From NCBI GenBank assembly GCA_963920575.1, contig OY986971.1, positions 21,752,492 through 21,816,491 on the forward strand: 64,000 nucleotides of DNA, given 5' to 3'. The position numbers and the translations under genes are program-made. Positions 34,329-44,460 of this stretch are shown one piece after another. Numbering within the stretch: the first letter of the stretch is position 1; the number at the start of each line of letters is the position of its first letter. This DNA comes from Narthecium ossifragum (Eukaryota; Streptophyta; Magnoliopsida; Dioscoreales; Nartheciaceae). Under the pieces are notes generated by a model, which saw nothing but the letters and a program-made list of their open reading frames with translations, was not told the DNA's origin and made no database searches.

Positions 34329-34799
34329 GCCAAACCATACGACCCGATGGATGACGGGTAGGCATCGATGCCGACGATGGCGGAGGAGCGGGCGTCCACC
34401 GGAGATGGGAAATAACGGGGTGTTGATATGAGAGGGATTCACTTGTGGAAGCGTCGAACAGGACGGGCGGGGTGATAATATTATACTTTCATTAATATAT
34501 TATATACTATCATATTATTAAGTAATTTATTAAAGCCAAGGTGAATATATTATGTGTTATCACATTATTAATTAAAGTACCCTTTTATTAATTTACTTTC
34601 CACCTCACCAATCCCTATCCCTATTCCACCTTTTTCATCCAAACATCATTTCCTTATCCCAAATAATCATTACCTCCTTATCCCCACTTTTCAGCCAAAC
34701 ACTAAAGTGGGATAAGTTTTATCCCACAAATTATCCCGGGTTAGTAATCCATATCCCCTCTAATCCCGGGATAGACTATCCCGCAACCAAACGAGGCCT
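34329..34799 (+). repeat. Right arm and terminal repeat of the Harbinger
   Basis: AT-rich DNA ends in ATCCCCTCTAATCCCGGGAT, AGACTATCCCGC and AACCAAACGAGGCCT. About 40 bp at this terminus is identical to the right end of the MITE at 36050-36465, so those MITEs belong to this Harbinger family. Confidence 0.85.
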
Positions 34800-34903
34800 T
34801 AAAGGTATCTCTCGACCTAGCCATAGCTTTGGCTAAGGAGGAGCTGAGACCAGGCAAGAGACCGGGTACGAAAGCCCTAGAGAAGATGCATCGTATCAAC
34901 CTC

Positions 34904-35790
34904 ATCATCACCGACCTCCCTATCGTCGAACCAAGTCGACCTCTTCGCCCCTCCACAGCTCCGCCGCCCTCTCTCTTCCCCGCAGAGATCCGACGCCTAT
35001 CTTAGTCTCTCTCTTCCTCGCCAAGATCCAACAGGGGTTGACCTCAACCGTCCACACTCCACCCTCCGTCGGCCAACCCTCGTTGGCTCGCCCTCGGATC
35101 TCCCCGAACCCCTACCTCCACCCGACCGCCGTCACCAGCCTCCACCAGCCCCGTCTCTGGCTAAACCCTCTCATCTCTCCCTTGGATAAATCTTAACTCC
35201 ACCCCGACCACCGTCACGACACTCCACCGCCTCTCCGGACCCCCGCCCTTGGATCTCCCCGATCTCCACATTGACCGCCGTTACCAACCTCCACCGCCCA
35301 TCCCGCCCTTGGAGCTCCCCGATCTCCCCTCCGGCTACCTCCCCGAAGGTCTCCAGCTACATCCCCGAGGACGGAGGACCCCGACGCCTTCTGATCTCTG
35401 ATAAGGTCCCTATCCTCTCTCGATCTCCCCTCCGGCTACCTTTGCCATGCTCTCTCTTCCCCGCCGAGATCCGACTCCCCTCCACTGCCAACCACGACGT
35501 CTCCTCCCTCGACGGAAGTAGCCCGTGCCCAAGGCAGGCGGGTCATGCCCATGCGCAAGGCCGGCATGACATGCCCTCAGGCCCGGTGCGTGACAGGCTC
35601 GTGCCTGGGCCAGGCGGCGTGCCGAGCCATGCCCGTGCCTTGGGCCCAAACCCCATGCCCCGCAAGGCATAGCTTGCTTGGGGCACTGCCCAGCTGGAGC
35701 TGTGCCAGGCCGTGCCTGGGCCAGCCACGTGGTATGCCGCCCGCGACGAGCCTGGGTATGCCGCCCGCGACGAGCCTGGGTAGCCCGCCC
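34904..35790. other. Unassigned C-rich segment
   Basis: Repeated CTCCCCGATCTCC and CTCCACC phrases run across 34904-35500, then GCC(C)GTGCC-rich DNA. Frames on both strands are open because of composition, and I recognise no protein family. Two direct copies of TATGCCGCCCGCGACGAGCC lie at about 35729-35776. Confidence 0.4.
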
Positions 35791-35806
35791 GTTTGACACC
35801 CCTACT
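35508..35806. repeat. hAT-like non-autonomous fragment
   Basis: It ends GCCCGTTTGACACCCCTA, the reverse of the common TAGGGGTGTCAAACGGGC hAT terminus. It has the alternating CCCGTGCC / GGGC words of such elements. The opposite end is uncertain. Confidence 0.4.
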
Positions 35807-36049
35807 TTCCTTTGTCCCATCTTCCATAAGAAATAAATTGCCGAGCTTTAACTACTCGCTCCCTTGATTGCTGTGAATAAGACAGGGAACTTTAATGAGG
35901 GATGCTCCTCCAACCACCACTCATTTGCAACGTTAATTGCGAATAAGACACGGAAGGGGAAGCTCCTCCAACCACCACTCATTTGCGTTTAATAAATTGC
36001 CCAAGCTTTACCTATTTGCTATTGTTGTCAATAAGACCGGGAACTTTAA

Positions 36050-36465
36050 GGCCTCGTTTGGTCGGGGACAGGAAATCTCTATCTCGAAATAAATCCATTT
36101 TATTCATACATTATAATTAAATATTATTTAATTTTCATCTTTATCATCACTTTTATTTCTATTCATATTCTCATTTTATTTCTACTTTATCCCTACTTTT
36201 TAACCAATCATTACTACATTTTCTCTTCTTTTCAACCAATCACATCAACTTTATCCTTACTTTTTCACTTTTCAACCAATCATTACTTCATCATCCATAC
36301 TTTTCAACCAATCACATCAACTTTATCCCTACTTTTTCAACCAAACATTACTAATTTATCACTACTTTTCAATAAAATACCATACATATCCCACTACTTA
36401 TCCCAGGTTACCAATCCCTATCCCCTCTAATCCCGGGATAGACTATCCCGCAACCAAACGCACCC
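36050..36465. mobile_element. Harbinger-derived MITE 1
   Basis: Ends are GGCCTCGTTTGGTCGGGGAC and, as reverse complement, GGGTGCGTTTGGTTGCGGGA; TSD TAA (36047-36049, 36466-36468). It has no ORF. The right end is nearly the same as that of the large Harbinger. Confidence 0.85.
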
Positions 36466-36468
36466 TAA

Positions 36469-36886
36469 CGGGCTTGTTTGGTTTGGGGACAGAGAATCCC
36501 TATCCCGGGTTAAGCCCATTTTATCCCTGCATTGCAGCCAAACATCATCTAATCTCCACTTTTATTCCGACTTTTATCCCTATTCCTATCCTCACTTTAT
36601 CCCTACTTTATCCCTACTTTTCAACCAATCATTATTACATTTTCTCTTCTTTTCAACCAATCACATCAACTTTATCATTACTTTTTCACTTTTCAACCAA
36701 TCAATACTTCATTATCCCTACTTTTCAACCAATCATATCAACTTTATCCTTACTTTTTCAACCAAACATTACTAATTTATCACTACTTTTCAACAAAATA
36801 CCATACATATCCCACTACTTATCCCAGGATACCAATCCTCATCCCCTCTAATCCCGGAATAGACTATCCCACAACTAAACGCACCC
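36469..36886. mobile_element. Harbinger-derived MITE 2
   Basis: It starts CGGGCTTGTTTGGTTTGGGG directly after the MITE 1 TSD and ends ACTATCCCACAACTAAACGC ACCC. It is collinear with MITE 1 (TATCCCTACTTTTCAACC words). Its right-hand TSD reads CAA, one base off TAA. Confidence 0.75.
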
Positions 36887-36955
36887 AACGAGGGGATGCC
36901 CCTCCAACGACCACTCATTTGCAATATTAATTGTGAATAAGACAGGGAACTTTAA

Positions 36956-37188
36956 GCCCTCGTTTGGTCGAGTTGGTCTAGGGATAAGGGAGATTACCCT
37001 ATCTTATCCCCTCTTATCTCCACTTTTTATCCAAACATCAAAATAATTATTATGGAGTTATCACTATTCCACCTACTCCATTCCTCTCAACTTTTTTTAC
37101 CTCCATTTCTTAGCCCCATTTTTTCTAATCCCATCTAACCCTATCCCCTCTTAACCCCAAAAAACTTATCCCCGTACCAAACAGGGGC
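36956..37188. mobile_element. MITE 3 (Tourist/Harbinger type)
   Basis: Ends are GCCCTCGTTTGGTCGAG and, as reverse complement, GCCCCTGTTTGGTACGGGGA. It follows ACTTTAA in the fourth array unit. It is shorter and more diverged than MITEs 1 and 2. Confidence 0.7.
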
Positions 37189-37299
37189 TTTGAGGGGAAT
37201 CTCCTCCAACCACCACTCATTTGCGATATTAATCATGCTTTTACTACCCGGTTGAATCTAACTCCTTCATCCACAGTCTTTGCCCCTGCATGTCGCCCT

Positions 37300-37656
37300 C
37301 CAATGGCGAGAGATTCAGCTAGAAGATTTACTTGCGAGCAGATGATGTTTGTATTTATACTTTTCTCTCACAATTTCTCCCCCAAATAAAATGTTTATCT
37401 TCCAGTAAGGTAGCCATCCTTCTCATATGTAATGCTCGTTGTCATCTTTGACACCCAGTCTACCCCTTTCAATTTCTCCCAAGATAGAATATTTATCTTC
37501 CAGTAAGATAACCGGCCAAGAGAAAGTTCCTGAACACAATCTCTATATGCTTCAAGATAGCTTCCGAAATAGTATTAGCTAACATTGTGTTGATCGGAAT
37601 AAACTAAAGAACAAACTTTAATAAAGTGACCCGGCCTGCTTCCGATAACATCAGTC
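37300..37656 (-). mobile_element. LINE reverse transcriptase remnant, downstream part
   Basis: The minus-strand reading from 37656 gives MLSEAGRVTLLKFVL, a stop, FIPINTMLANTISEAILKHI and RNFLLAGYL. This is the region after the RT core of plant LINEs (LSxAGRxTLIKSVL...IP.Y.M). It joins in frame to the part ending at 60554 when the hAT-like insertion is removed (NSWQG|LMLSEAGR). Confidence 0.7.
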
Positions 37657-37901
37657 ATAGAGGTGGCAATTCGGGTAACGGGTCGGGTTCAGGTCGGGTC
37701 GAGCACCGGTATCTCGACCCAAAGGCCAAACCTGAACCCGACCCGTTTAATAAATGGGTCCGGTTTATCAACCCAAACTCAACCCATTTATAAATAGGTC
37801 AACCCGACCCAACCTGTCTAACCCGTTTATTAAACGGGTCGTGTCGAGTCGGGTTCACCCGTTTATTAAACGGCGGATCTAGGGCGGCAGCAGCAACAAG
37901 T

Positions 37902-38599
37902 TGTTGAGTATGGCTCGGTTTACAACAAAGGATCGATCTTTATTCCATGAAGGATCGATCTTTCTTCAGTTTATAACAAAGGATCGATCCTACATACCAT
38001 GAAGGATCGATCTTGCTTTGCATTATTCCAGACAAAGAGTACCTTATCAGAGGATTTTCCAAGGGATCGATCCACCTCGGGATAGCAACTCTATGGATAT
38101 ATAGGATCGATCTTCCATGTCATAAAAGATCTATCTTACTTTGTAAAGATCGATCCTTCTCTATAGTAGGATCGATCTTCATCGGGATTTTGGAATCTGT
38201 CGACGCTCAAGCAAAAGGATCGATCATTCCTCTATAAAGCGATCGATCCTTCCCTATTTGATGGCAAATCCGATGGCTCAGATCTAATCAGGATTTGGGT
38301 TTATTGGGGGATATAAATAGAGTGTTTGTAATCCTAAAATCTAAGGGAGAAAAATAGGGTTTTGGAGAGAGCTTGAGAGCTTTTTGGAGAGCGGTGTTTT
38401 ACGCTACTTTGTACTCCTTCATCTTGATTAGTGGATTGATCTCGCCGTGCCGCCCGTGGATGTAGGCTATTGTCGAACCACGTAAATCCTCGTGTTTTGG
38501 TGTGTTCTCTATTTTCTCTCCCTCTATTCTTTGGTGTGGTTTGTTTTCTTTCTCGATTGTTGGTGGATTCTTGCATTGGGGGTGACTTCCAGCGTAACA
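37902..38599 (+). repeat. Copia 5' LTR with GATCGATC array
   Basis: About eleven AAGGATCGATC(T/C)TT-type sites lie between 37926 and 38252 and end about 60 bp before TATAAATAG at 38312-38320. The 3' LTR (42779-43476) has the same array with point changes. Confidence 0.9.
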
Positions 38600-38659
38600 A
38601 GTGATATCAGAGCTCAGGTTCAGATCTGGGCATTGGAATTGATTCACAATCCACATTGA

Positions 38660-41600
38660 GAAGATATATGAGGATTCATCATCGAAATCTACACCGACAA
38701 CCAGATCTACAGTTTCGAATACAAAGTTCGAGGTAGAGAAATTTGATGGAACTAACAACTTTGGTATGCGGCAGTGCGAGGTATTAAATGTCTTGTTCCA
38801 ATAAGAACTAGACATAAACTTGGAAGAGAAGCCCGAGGAGATGTTTGATGAAGATTGGAAGAAAATCAATCGTCTAGCTTGTGGAACAATCAGGCTTTGT
38901 TTGGCAAGGGATCAGAAGTATTTTGGAATGAGGGAGACTTCAGCGAAGGAATTATGGAGGAAATTGGAGGAAAAGTTTATGACAAAAAACATTGAAAATA
39001 GGCTTTATCTGAAGAAGAAGCTTTTCCGTTACCAATACAAAGCATGTACCTCCATGACTGAGCATCTGAATGGTTATAATAAGATTATTGTTGATTTACA
39101 AAATTTAGAAGTTGAGATATTAGATGAAGACAAAGCTTTATTGTTGTTGAATTCATTACCTGATTCGTATAAACACTTGACTACTACTTTACTATATGGG
39201 AAAAATGAGATCAAGTATGAAGATGTTGCAAATGCATTGATAAACAATGAGTATCGGAAATTGGACAAGCAGGTTCATAGAGATTCAGCATCAGAAGCTT
39301 TGATGGTGAGAGGTAAATCAGAGAAGAAGAAATTTGGTAAGCATGGCAAGTCCCGATCGAAGTCGAGAGGTGCATCGGCTGATAGGTGAATTCCTGCGAA
39401 GGATGAGTGTTCCTATTGTCACAATAAAGGGCATTGGAAGAAAGATTGTCCTGTGTTGATGAAGAACAAGGACAGGAAAAATTTGAAAGCAAATGTAGCG
39501 CACTCAGATGATGAAGATTCAGATATAGCTTTGACTGGTTCAGCATTGGTTTGTGACACTGACGAGTGGATTTTGGATTCGAGTTGCACCTATCATATGT
39601 GTCCGAATAGGAATTGGTTTTCTAGCTTTGAGGAGATGGATGGTGGAGTAGTCTATATGGGCAATGATAACGCCTGTATGACGAAAGAGATAGGTAAAAT
39701 CTGATTGGAGATGCATGATGGTACATTCAAAGAGCTAACAGAAGTACGGTACGTCCCAGATTTGAAGAAGAATCTTATCTCATTGGGTGTTTTGGAATTT
39801 AAAGGCTTCACAGTTACAATGAAAGGTGGAGTTCTTATGGTTATTTCAGGAGCTCTTGTGATGATGAAGGGAATTAGAAGGAAAAATCTGTATTTTCTAC
39901 AAGGAAGCACTATAGTCGGCGGAGCAGCAGTTGTTTCTCAAAATTCTGAGATATAAGATACCACCAGACTATGGCATATGCGTTTGGGACATGCTGGAGA
40001 AAAAGCCTTGAATGGATTGATGAAACAAGGTGTCTTAAAAGGAGCAAAGGTATGCAAACTTAGTTTATGTGAGCACTGTGTTTTGGGCACGCAAACTAGA
40101 GTTAAGTTTAGCACCGCAGTTCATCAAACTCAAGGTATTTTGGATTACATATACACAGATGTTTGGGGTCCTACCAAGATGTCTTTGGGAGGTATGCATT
40201 GGTTTGTTTCTTTTGTTGATGATTATTCTAAAAGAGTTTGGGTTTATCCTATGAAGCATAAAGGTGAAGTGTTAGATAATTTTTTGAAGTGGAAAAAGAT
40301 GATAGAAACTCAAACTGGTAGAAAAATTAAATGTCTTCGTTCTGATAATGGTGGTGAGTTCAAATCAGATCCTTTCTTGAAGCTATGTGAGGATGAAGGG
40401 ATAGTTAGACACTTTACAGTTAGGGAATTACCACAGCAGAATGGGATATCAGAACGGATGAACCGTACTTTACTGGAGAAAGTACCGTGTATGTTGTCTA
40501 ATGCTGGCTTGGGAAAGGAATTTTGGGATGAAGCGTTGTCATATGCATGTCATCTCATCAACAAATTACCTGCATCTGCAAATGAGGGAAATACTCCACT
40601 TGAGGTATGGTCTGGACATCCTGTTACATATTATGATTCTTTGCATATATTTGGTTGTCCTGCAGATTATCATGTCAAGGATATCAAGCTAGATCCTAGA
40701 GTCAAGAAAGCAATATTCTTGGGTTTTAAGACTGGCGTGAAAGGATATAGACTTTGGTGCCCTCAGTCCAAGAAGGTTATTGTTAGCAAAGATGTTAAAT
40801 TTGATGAGTTCTCTATGTTGAAGGAAAATCTGCAGAGCTCTCAGGATGAGAGTATTAGTAGGAGTGCTTCACAGCAGGTGGAGTTTGAGGCTCCAGTTGT
40901 TCCAATGAAGAAGGAAAGTAGACATGTTCAGAATGAGGAATCAAGTTCGGATGAGGAGGAGACTCAGGAGGATCCACAACAACCAGATTCAATTGTTGTC
41001 CATAAACCAAGAAGAGAGATTCGAAAGCCTGCCAGGTATACAGATTTGGTAGCATTTGCACTTCAAATTGTTGAAGATGATATTCCCTCTACTTACAGAG
41101 AAGCAGTGAAGAGTTCTGAGAAAGTAGAATGGAAGAAGGCTATGGATGAAGAGATGCAGTCTCTCTCTAAGAATTCGACATGGGAGTTGGTACAACTTTC
41201 TTTGGGAAAGAAAGTCATTGGTTGCAAGTGGGTTTATACTAAAAAGGAGGATCAATTGGCAAAAGATAATCTGAGATACAAGGCTAGGCTTGTAGCTAAA
41301 GGCTACACTCAGAAGGAAGGAATATACTACAATGAGGTATTTTCTCCAGTTTTCAAGCATTCTTCTATTCGTATTTTGTTAGTCTTGGTTGCTAAGTTTG
41401 ATCTTGAATTAGTACAACTTGATGTCAAAACTGCTTTCTTGCATGGTGGTTTGGAGGAGGATTTGTACATGTCTCAACCAGATGTGTTCAAAATTGCTGG
41501 AAACAAGAATTGGGTTTGCAAATTGGAGAAATCTTTGTATGGTTTGAAACAGTCTCCAAGGCAGTGGAACAAGAGATTTGACCAGTTCATGAAAGGTATC

Positions 41601-42719
41601 AAGTATACAAGAAGCAATTTTGATCATTGTGTTTATTTCAGAAAGTTACGAGATGGATCCTTCATATATTTGCTCTTATATGTTGATTACATACTCATTG
41701 CATCTAAGAGCAAGGTGGAGATTGATAAGGTAAAAGCTCAGTTGAAAAACGAATTTGAGATGAAGGATCTTGGAGAAGCCAAGAAAATTTTGGGCATGGA
41801 GATCGAGCAAGATAGAGTGAAGGGCATAGTCTGTTTGTCACAGAAGCAATATTTGAAGAAAATTTTACAGCGCTTCGGCATTGATGAAAAAGCTAAACCT
41901 GTGAGTACTCCTTTGACCCCTCACTTTAAACTGAGTACTTTGTTATCTCCACAGACGGATGAGGAGCGTGAATTTATGGCTCGAGTTCCTTATGCAAATG
42001 TTGTTGGAAGCTTAATGTACGCTATGGTGTGTACAAGGCCAGATATTTCACAGGCAGTTAGTATGGTAAGCATGTACATACATGATCCAGGGAAAAAGCA
42101 TTGGTAGGCTGTGAAATGGATTTTACGGTACATTTCAGATACTGTAGATGTTGGTTTGAAGTTTGGATGTGATGATCAGCTGGATTGTCATATAGTTGGA
42201 TATGTGGATTCAGATTATGCTGGAGATTTGGATAAGCGCAGGTCTACTATAGTGTATATTTTTACTCTTGCTAAAGGGCCAGTGAGTTGGAGGTTGACTT
42301 TGCAGTCTACAGTTGCTTTGTCTACTACGGAGGCGAAGTACATGGCAGCGATAGAAGCCATTAAAGAGGCTATTTGGTTACATGGATTGATTGAGGATTT
42401 AGGAAATTCTGAGCAGCACGTTGTTGTCTACTGTGACAGTTAGAGTGCAATACATTTAGCAAAGAATCAAGTTCATCATTCAAGAACGAAGCACATCGAC
42501 GTCCGTTTTCACTTTGTTCGAGAGATTTTGGATGAATGAGACATTCTTCTTTAGAAGATTGGAACTGCAGATAATCCTGCAGATATGTTAACCAAAGTGG
42601 TGACTGGGGTCAAGTTCCAACATTGTTTGGAATTGGCCAAAAATATTGCATGTTTGAATACCTTCGAGTTTGGCGTCTTCGGACGTAATTTGCAGGCGGC
42701 TGGCACCTATCTACTCTGA
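38660..42719 (+). pseudogene. Copia gag-pol polyprotein, multiple stops
   Basis: Gag (FEVEKFDGTNNFG, then LYLKKKLFRYQYKACTSMTE, LNGYNKII) ends in a CCHC knuckle (CSYCHNKGHWKKDC). Protease has WILDSSCTYHMC, where WILDSG is usual. Integrase has H..H..C..C (LWHMRLGH, CEHCVLG), TDVWGP, LRSDNGGEF and a catalytic Glu near ISERMNRT. RT has LVAKGYTQKEG and VQLDVKTAFLHG. Its active site reads LLLYVDYILIAS (41679-41690), so the second Asp of YVDD is Tyr. RNase H follows (GYVDSDYAGDLDKRRST). In-frame stops lie near 38800, 39387, 39702, 39954, 42105, 42441 and in the last 60 codons. Most fit CAA/CAG/CGA to TAA/TAG/TGA. Confidence 0.92.
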
Positions 42720-42778
42720 AGTTTGGAGATGAAGAGGTTATTTGGTTGATGTTTGGAAATCTCGTCAAGGTGGAGATT

Positions 42779-43476
42779 TGTTGAGTATGGCTCGGTTTAG
42801 AACAAAGGATCGATATTTATTCCATGAAGGATCGATCTTTCTTCAGTTTATAACAAAGGATCGATCCTACATACTATGAAGGATCGATCTTGCTTTGCAT
42901 TATTCCAGACAGAGAGTGCCTTATCAGAGGATTGTCCAAGGGATCGATCCTCCTCGGGATAGCAGCTCTATGGATATATAGGATCGATCTTCCATGTCAT
43001 AAAAGATCGATATTATTTTGTCAAGATCGATCCTTCTCTATAGTAGGATCGATCTTCATCGGGATTCTGGAATCCGTCGACGCTCAAGCAAAAGGATTGA
43101 TCATTCCTCTATAAAGGGATCGATCCTTCCCTATTAGATGGCAAATCCGATGGCTCAGATCTAATCCGGATTTGGGTTTATTGGGGAATATAAATAGAGT
43201 GTTTGTAACCCTAAAATCTAAGGGAGAAAAATAGGGTTTTGGAGAGAGCTTAAGAGCTTTTTGGAGGAAGGTTTTCTGCCCTACTTTGTACTCCTTCATC
43301 TTGATTAGTGGATTGATCTCGCCATGCCGCCCGTGGATGTAGGCTATTGCCGAACCACGTAAATCCCCGTGTTTTGGTGTGTTCACTATTTTCTCTCCCT
43401 CTATTCTTTGGTGTGGTTTGTTTTCTTTCTCGATTGTTGGTGGATTCTTGCATTGGGGGTGCCTTCCAGCGCAACA
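42779..43476 (+). repeat. Copia 3' LTR
   Basis: TGTTGAGTATGG to CAGCGCAACA, 698 bp, preceded by the polypurine tract. It repeats the palindrome array and TATA box of the 5' LTR. Confidence 0.93.
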
Positions 43477-43481
43477 CAAGT

Positions 43482-43738
43482 CTTGAAGGGAGGAAGAGGA
43501 GCCGCGAGCTAGGGAGAGGCTGGCAGCACCGGTTCTTTATCGGAAATGATGGAAGAGAGGTCGTGAGGCGGCGGGGAGGCCGGATCTGGGGAGTGTGGAG
43601 GTCGGAGTAGCCGGAGGCAGTGGGCTGAGGATGGAGGCGGCGCCGAGTTCCGAGAGGAAGGCGAGGGATCCCTGGGATCGGGTCGGATCTCGTCGGGAGG
43701 GATGAGGGAAGGCATTGGAAGGCGTCGGCCGCGAAGAG
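43482..43738. other. GC-rich core of the hAT-like element
   Basis: This lies between Copia and solo LTR #4 and continues at 60141-60390. It is G-rich with frames on both strands and no family match. It might be captured gene DNA, but I cannot name a source. Confidence 0.4.
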
Positions 43739-44009
43739 TGTGAGGACCTATATGTAAATTGAGGACCAATATGTAATTACCGCTTTTCGTAGGGGGTTCT
43801 TCGCAAATTTCCACCTATTTATATATAAACCTAAACTTAACACCTTAATCGCGATCACCCTATGTGAGCCCCGCTGGGTCTACCGTGGGACAAGATGCCT
43901 GCGCCTGGAGGGTGGGGCTGAATTGGGTAGCCGGGTAAGCAATCCCACAACGTCTGGGTATGGTCCGGGGTTCGATATAAGTATATAGTAAGCCCTTAAT
44001 AGACACAAC

Positions 44010-44112
44010 GTGTTTTAAAGCCGTGCTGGCAGTGATCCGCCATAAAACTCCAAGGTTAAGCGTGCTTACCTTGCATCGGTCCTGAGATGGGTGACCTACT
44101 GGGAAGTTTTCT
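44010..44112 (+). repeat. 5S rRNA-like segment in the Cassandra 5' LTR
   Basis: Matches to plant 5S rRNA include TGATCCGCCATAAAACTCC, AAGGTTAAGCGTGCTT, and GATGGGTGACCTACTGGGAA followed by GTTTTC. It is part of the LTR, not a 5S gene. The other half-copies are at 22893-23126 and, split, at 44430-44449 / 57879-57960. Confidence 0.88.
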
Positions 44113-44460
44113 TAGATTTCTGCGGTGAGCCAAAAACCGACAATATTGTGTCGGATGGGGCCCTCGGGTGGATCCTGGTTGAACCAGGAGCCCGCGAGGT
44201 CGGGGCCCAATGGAGGGCCGGGGTGTTACAGTATGGTATCAGAGCCGGTTCCCAACCGGAAATTGTGCCAGAGAGGACGCTGGGCCTCCATGGGGGGTGG
44301 ATTGTGAGGCCCGCTGCGCCTGGAGGGCGGGGCTGAGTCGGGTAGCCGGGTAATCAATCCCACAACGCCTGGGTATGGTCCGGGGTTCGATATAAGTATA
44401 TAGTAAGCCCTTAATATACACAACGTGTTTTAAAGCCGTGCTGGCAGTGACAAATAAATG

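Larger units (their letters stand above)
17813..34799 (+). mobile_element. PIF/Harbinger transposon with nested insertions
   Basis: The ends are GCCATGTTTGGTACTGGGAT on the left and, as reverse complement, AGGCCTCGTTTGGTTGCGGG on the right. The flanking TSD is TAA (17810-17812 and 34800-34802); removing the element restores the CCCTAAAGGT seen intact in the R1 5' LTR. Subterminal TCCCGGGATA palindromes mark both ends. The core, about 7.2 kb after removing later insertions, carries a Myb/SANT-like ORF1, a DDE transposase and a small RNase H1-N ORF, all on the plus strand. Later insertions are solo LTR #2 (19207-21635), a Cassandra (22893-23250) and the Athila-like G1 (27292-34323). Confidence 0.9.
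12031..34898 (+). mobile_element. LTR retrotransposon R1, non-autonomous, expanded by nested insertions
   Basis: The two LTRs share the termini TGATACGA and TCGTATCA, and the element is flanked by a perfect TSD ACCTC (12026-12030 and 34899-34903). A primer-binding site TGGTATTAGAGC at 14375-14386 (tRNA-iMet type) follows the 5' LTR. A polypurine tract GAAGGGAGGAAGGA precedes the 3' LTR at 17022. The internal region (14372-17021) has no protease, reverse transcriptase or integrase. The 3' LTR is split by the Harbinger at 17813-34799. Without insertions R1 would be about 4.4 kb. The upstream phrase GLEDKANFEG resembles the end of Ty3 pol readings, so a gutted Ty3 origin is plausible. Confidence 0.85.
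35874..37240. repeat. Short tandem array with MITEs in its units
   Basis: A unit reading GAATAAGACAGGGAACTTTA then GAGGGATGCTCCTCC, ACCACCACTCATTTGC and TTAATTG occurs four times: at 35874, 35940 (diverged), 36029 (continuing at 36887) and 36936 (continuing at 37189). The third and fourth copies are split by MITEs at the same ACTTTAA point. Confidence 0.75.
37902..43476 (+). mobile_element. Ty1/Copia retrotransposon, complete but dead
   Basis: The TSD CAAGT is perfect (37897-37901, 43477-43481). The LTRs are both 698 bp (37902-38599, 42779-43476) and differ at roughly 30 positions (4-5%). The PBS is TGATATCAGAGC (tRNA-Met type, two bases after the LTR) and the polypurine tract is AAGGTGGAGATT. 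Gag-pol order is gag, protease, integrase, RT, RNase H, as in Copia; the Gag phrase KFDGTNNFG and overall layout resemble the Tork/TNT1 group. Confidence 0.93.

Noticed and set aside
35271..35827. Possible gene on either strand
   Set aside because: Composition-driven frames in C-rich and GCCC-rich repeats with a hAT-type end. No family features.
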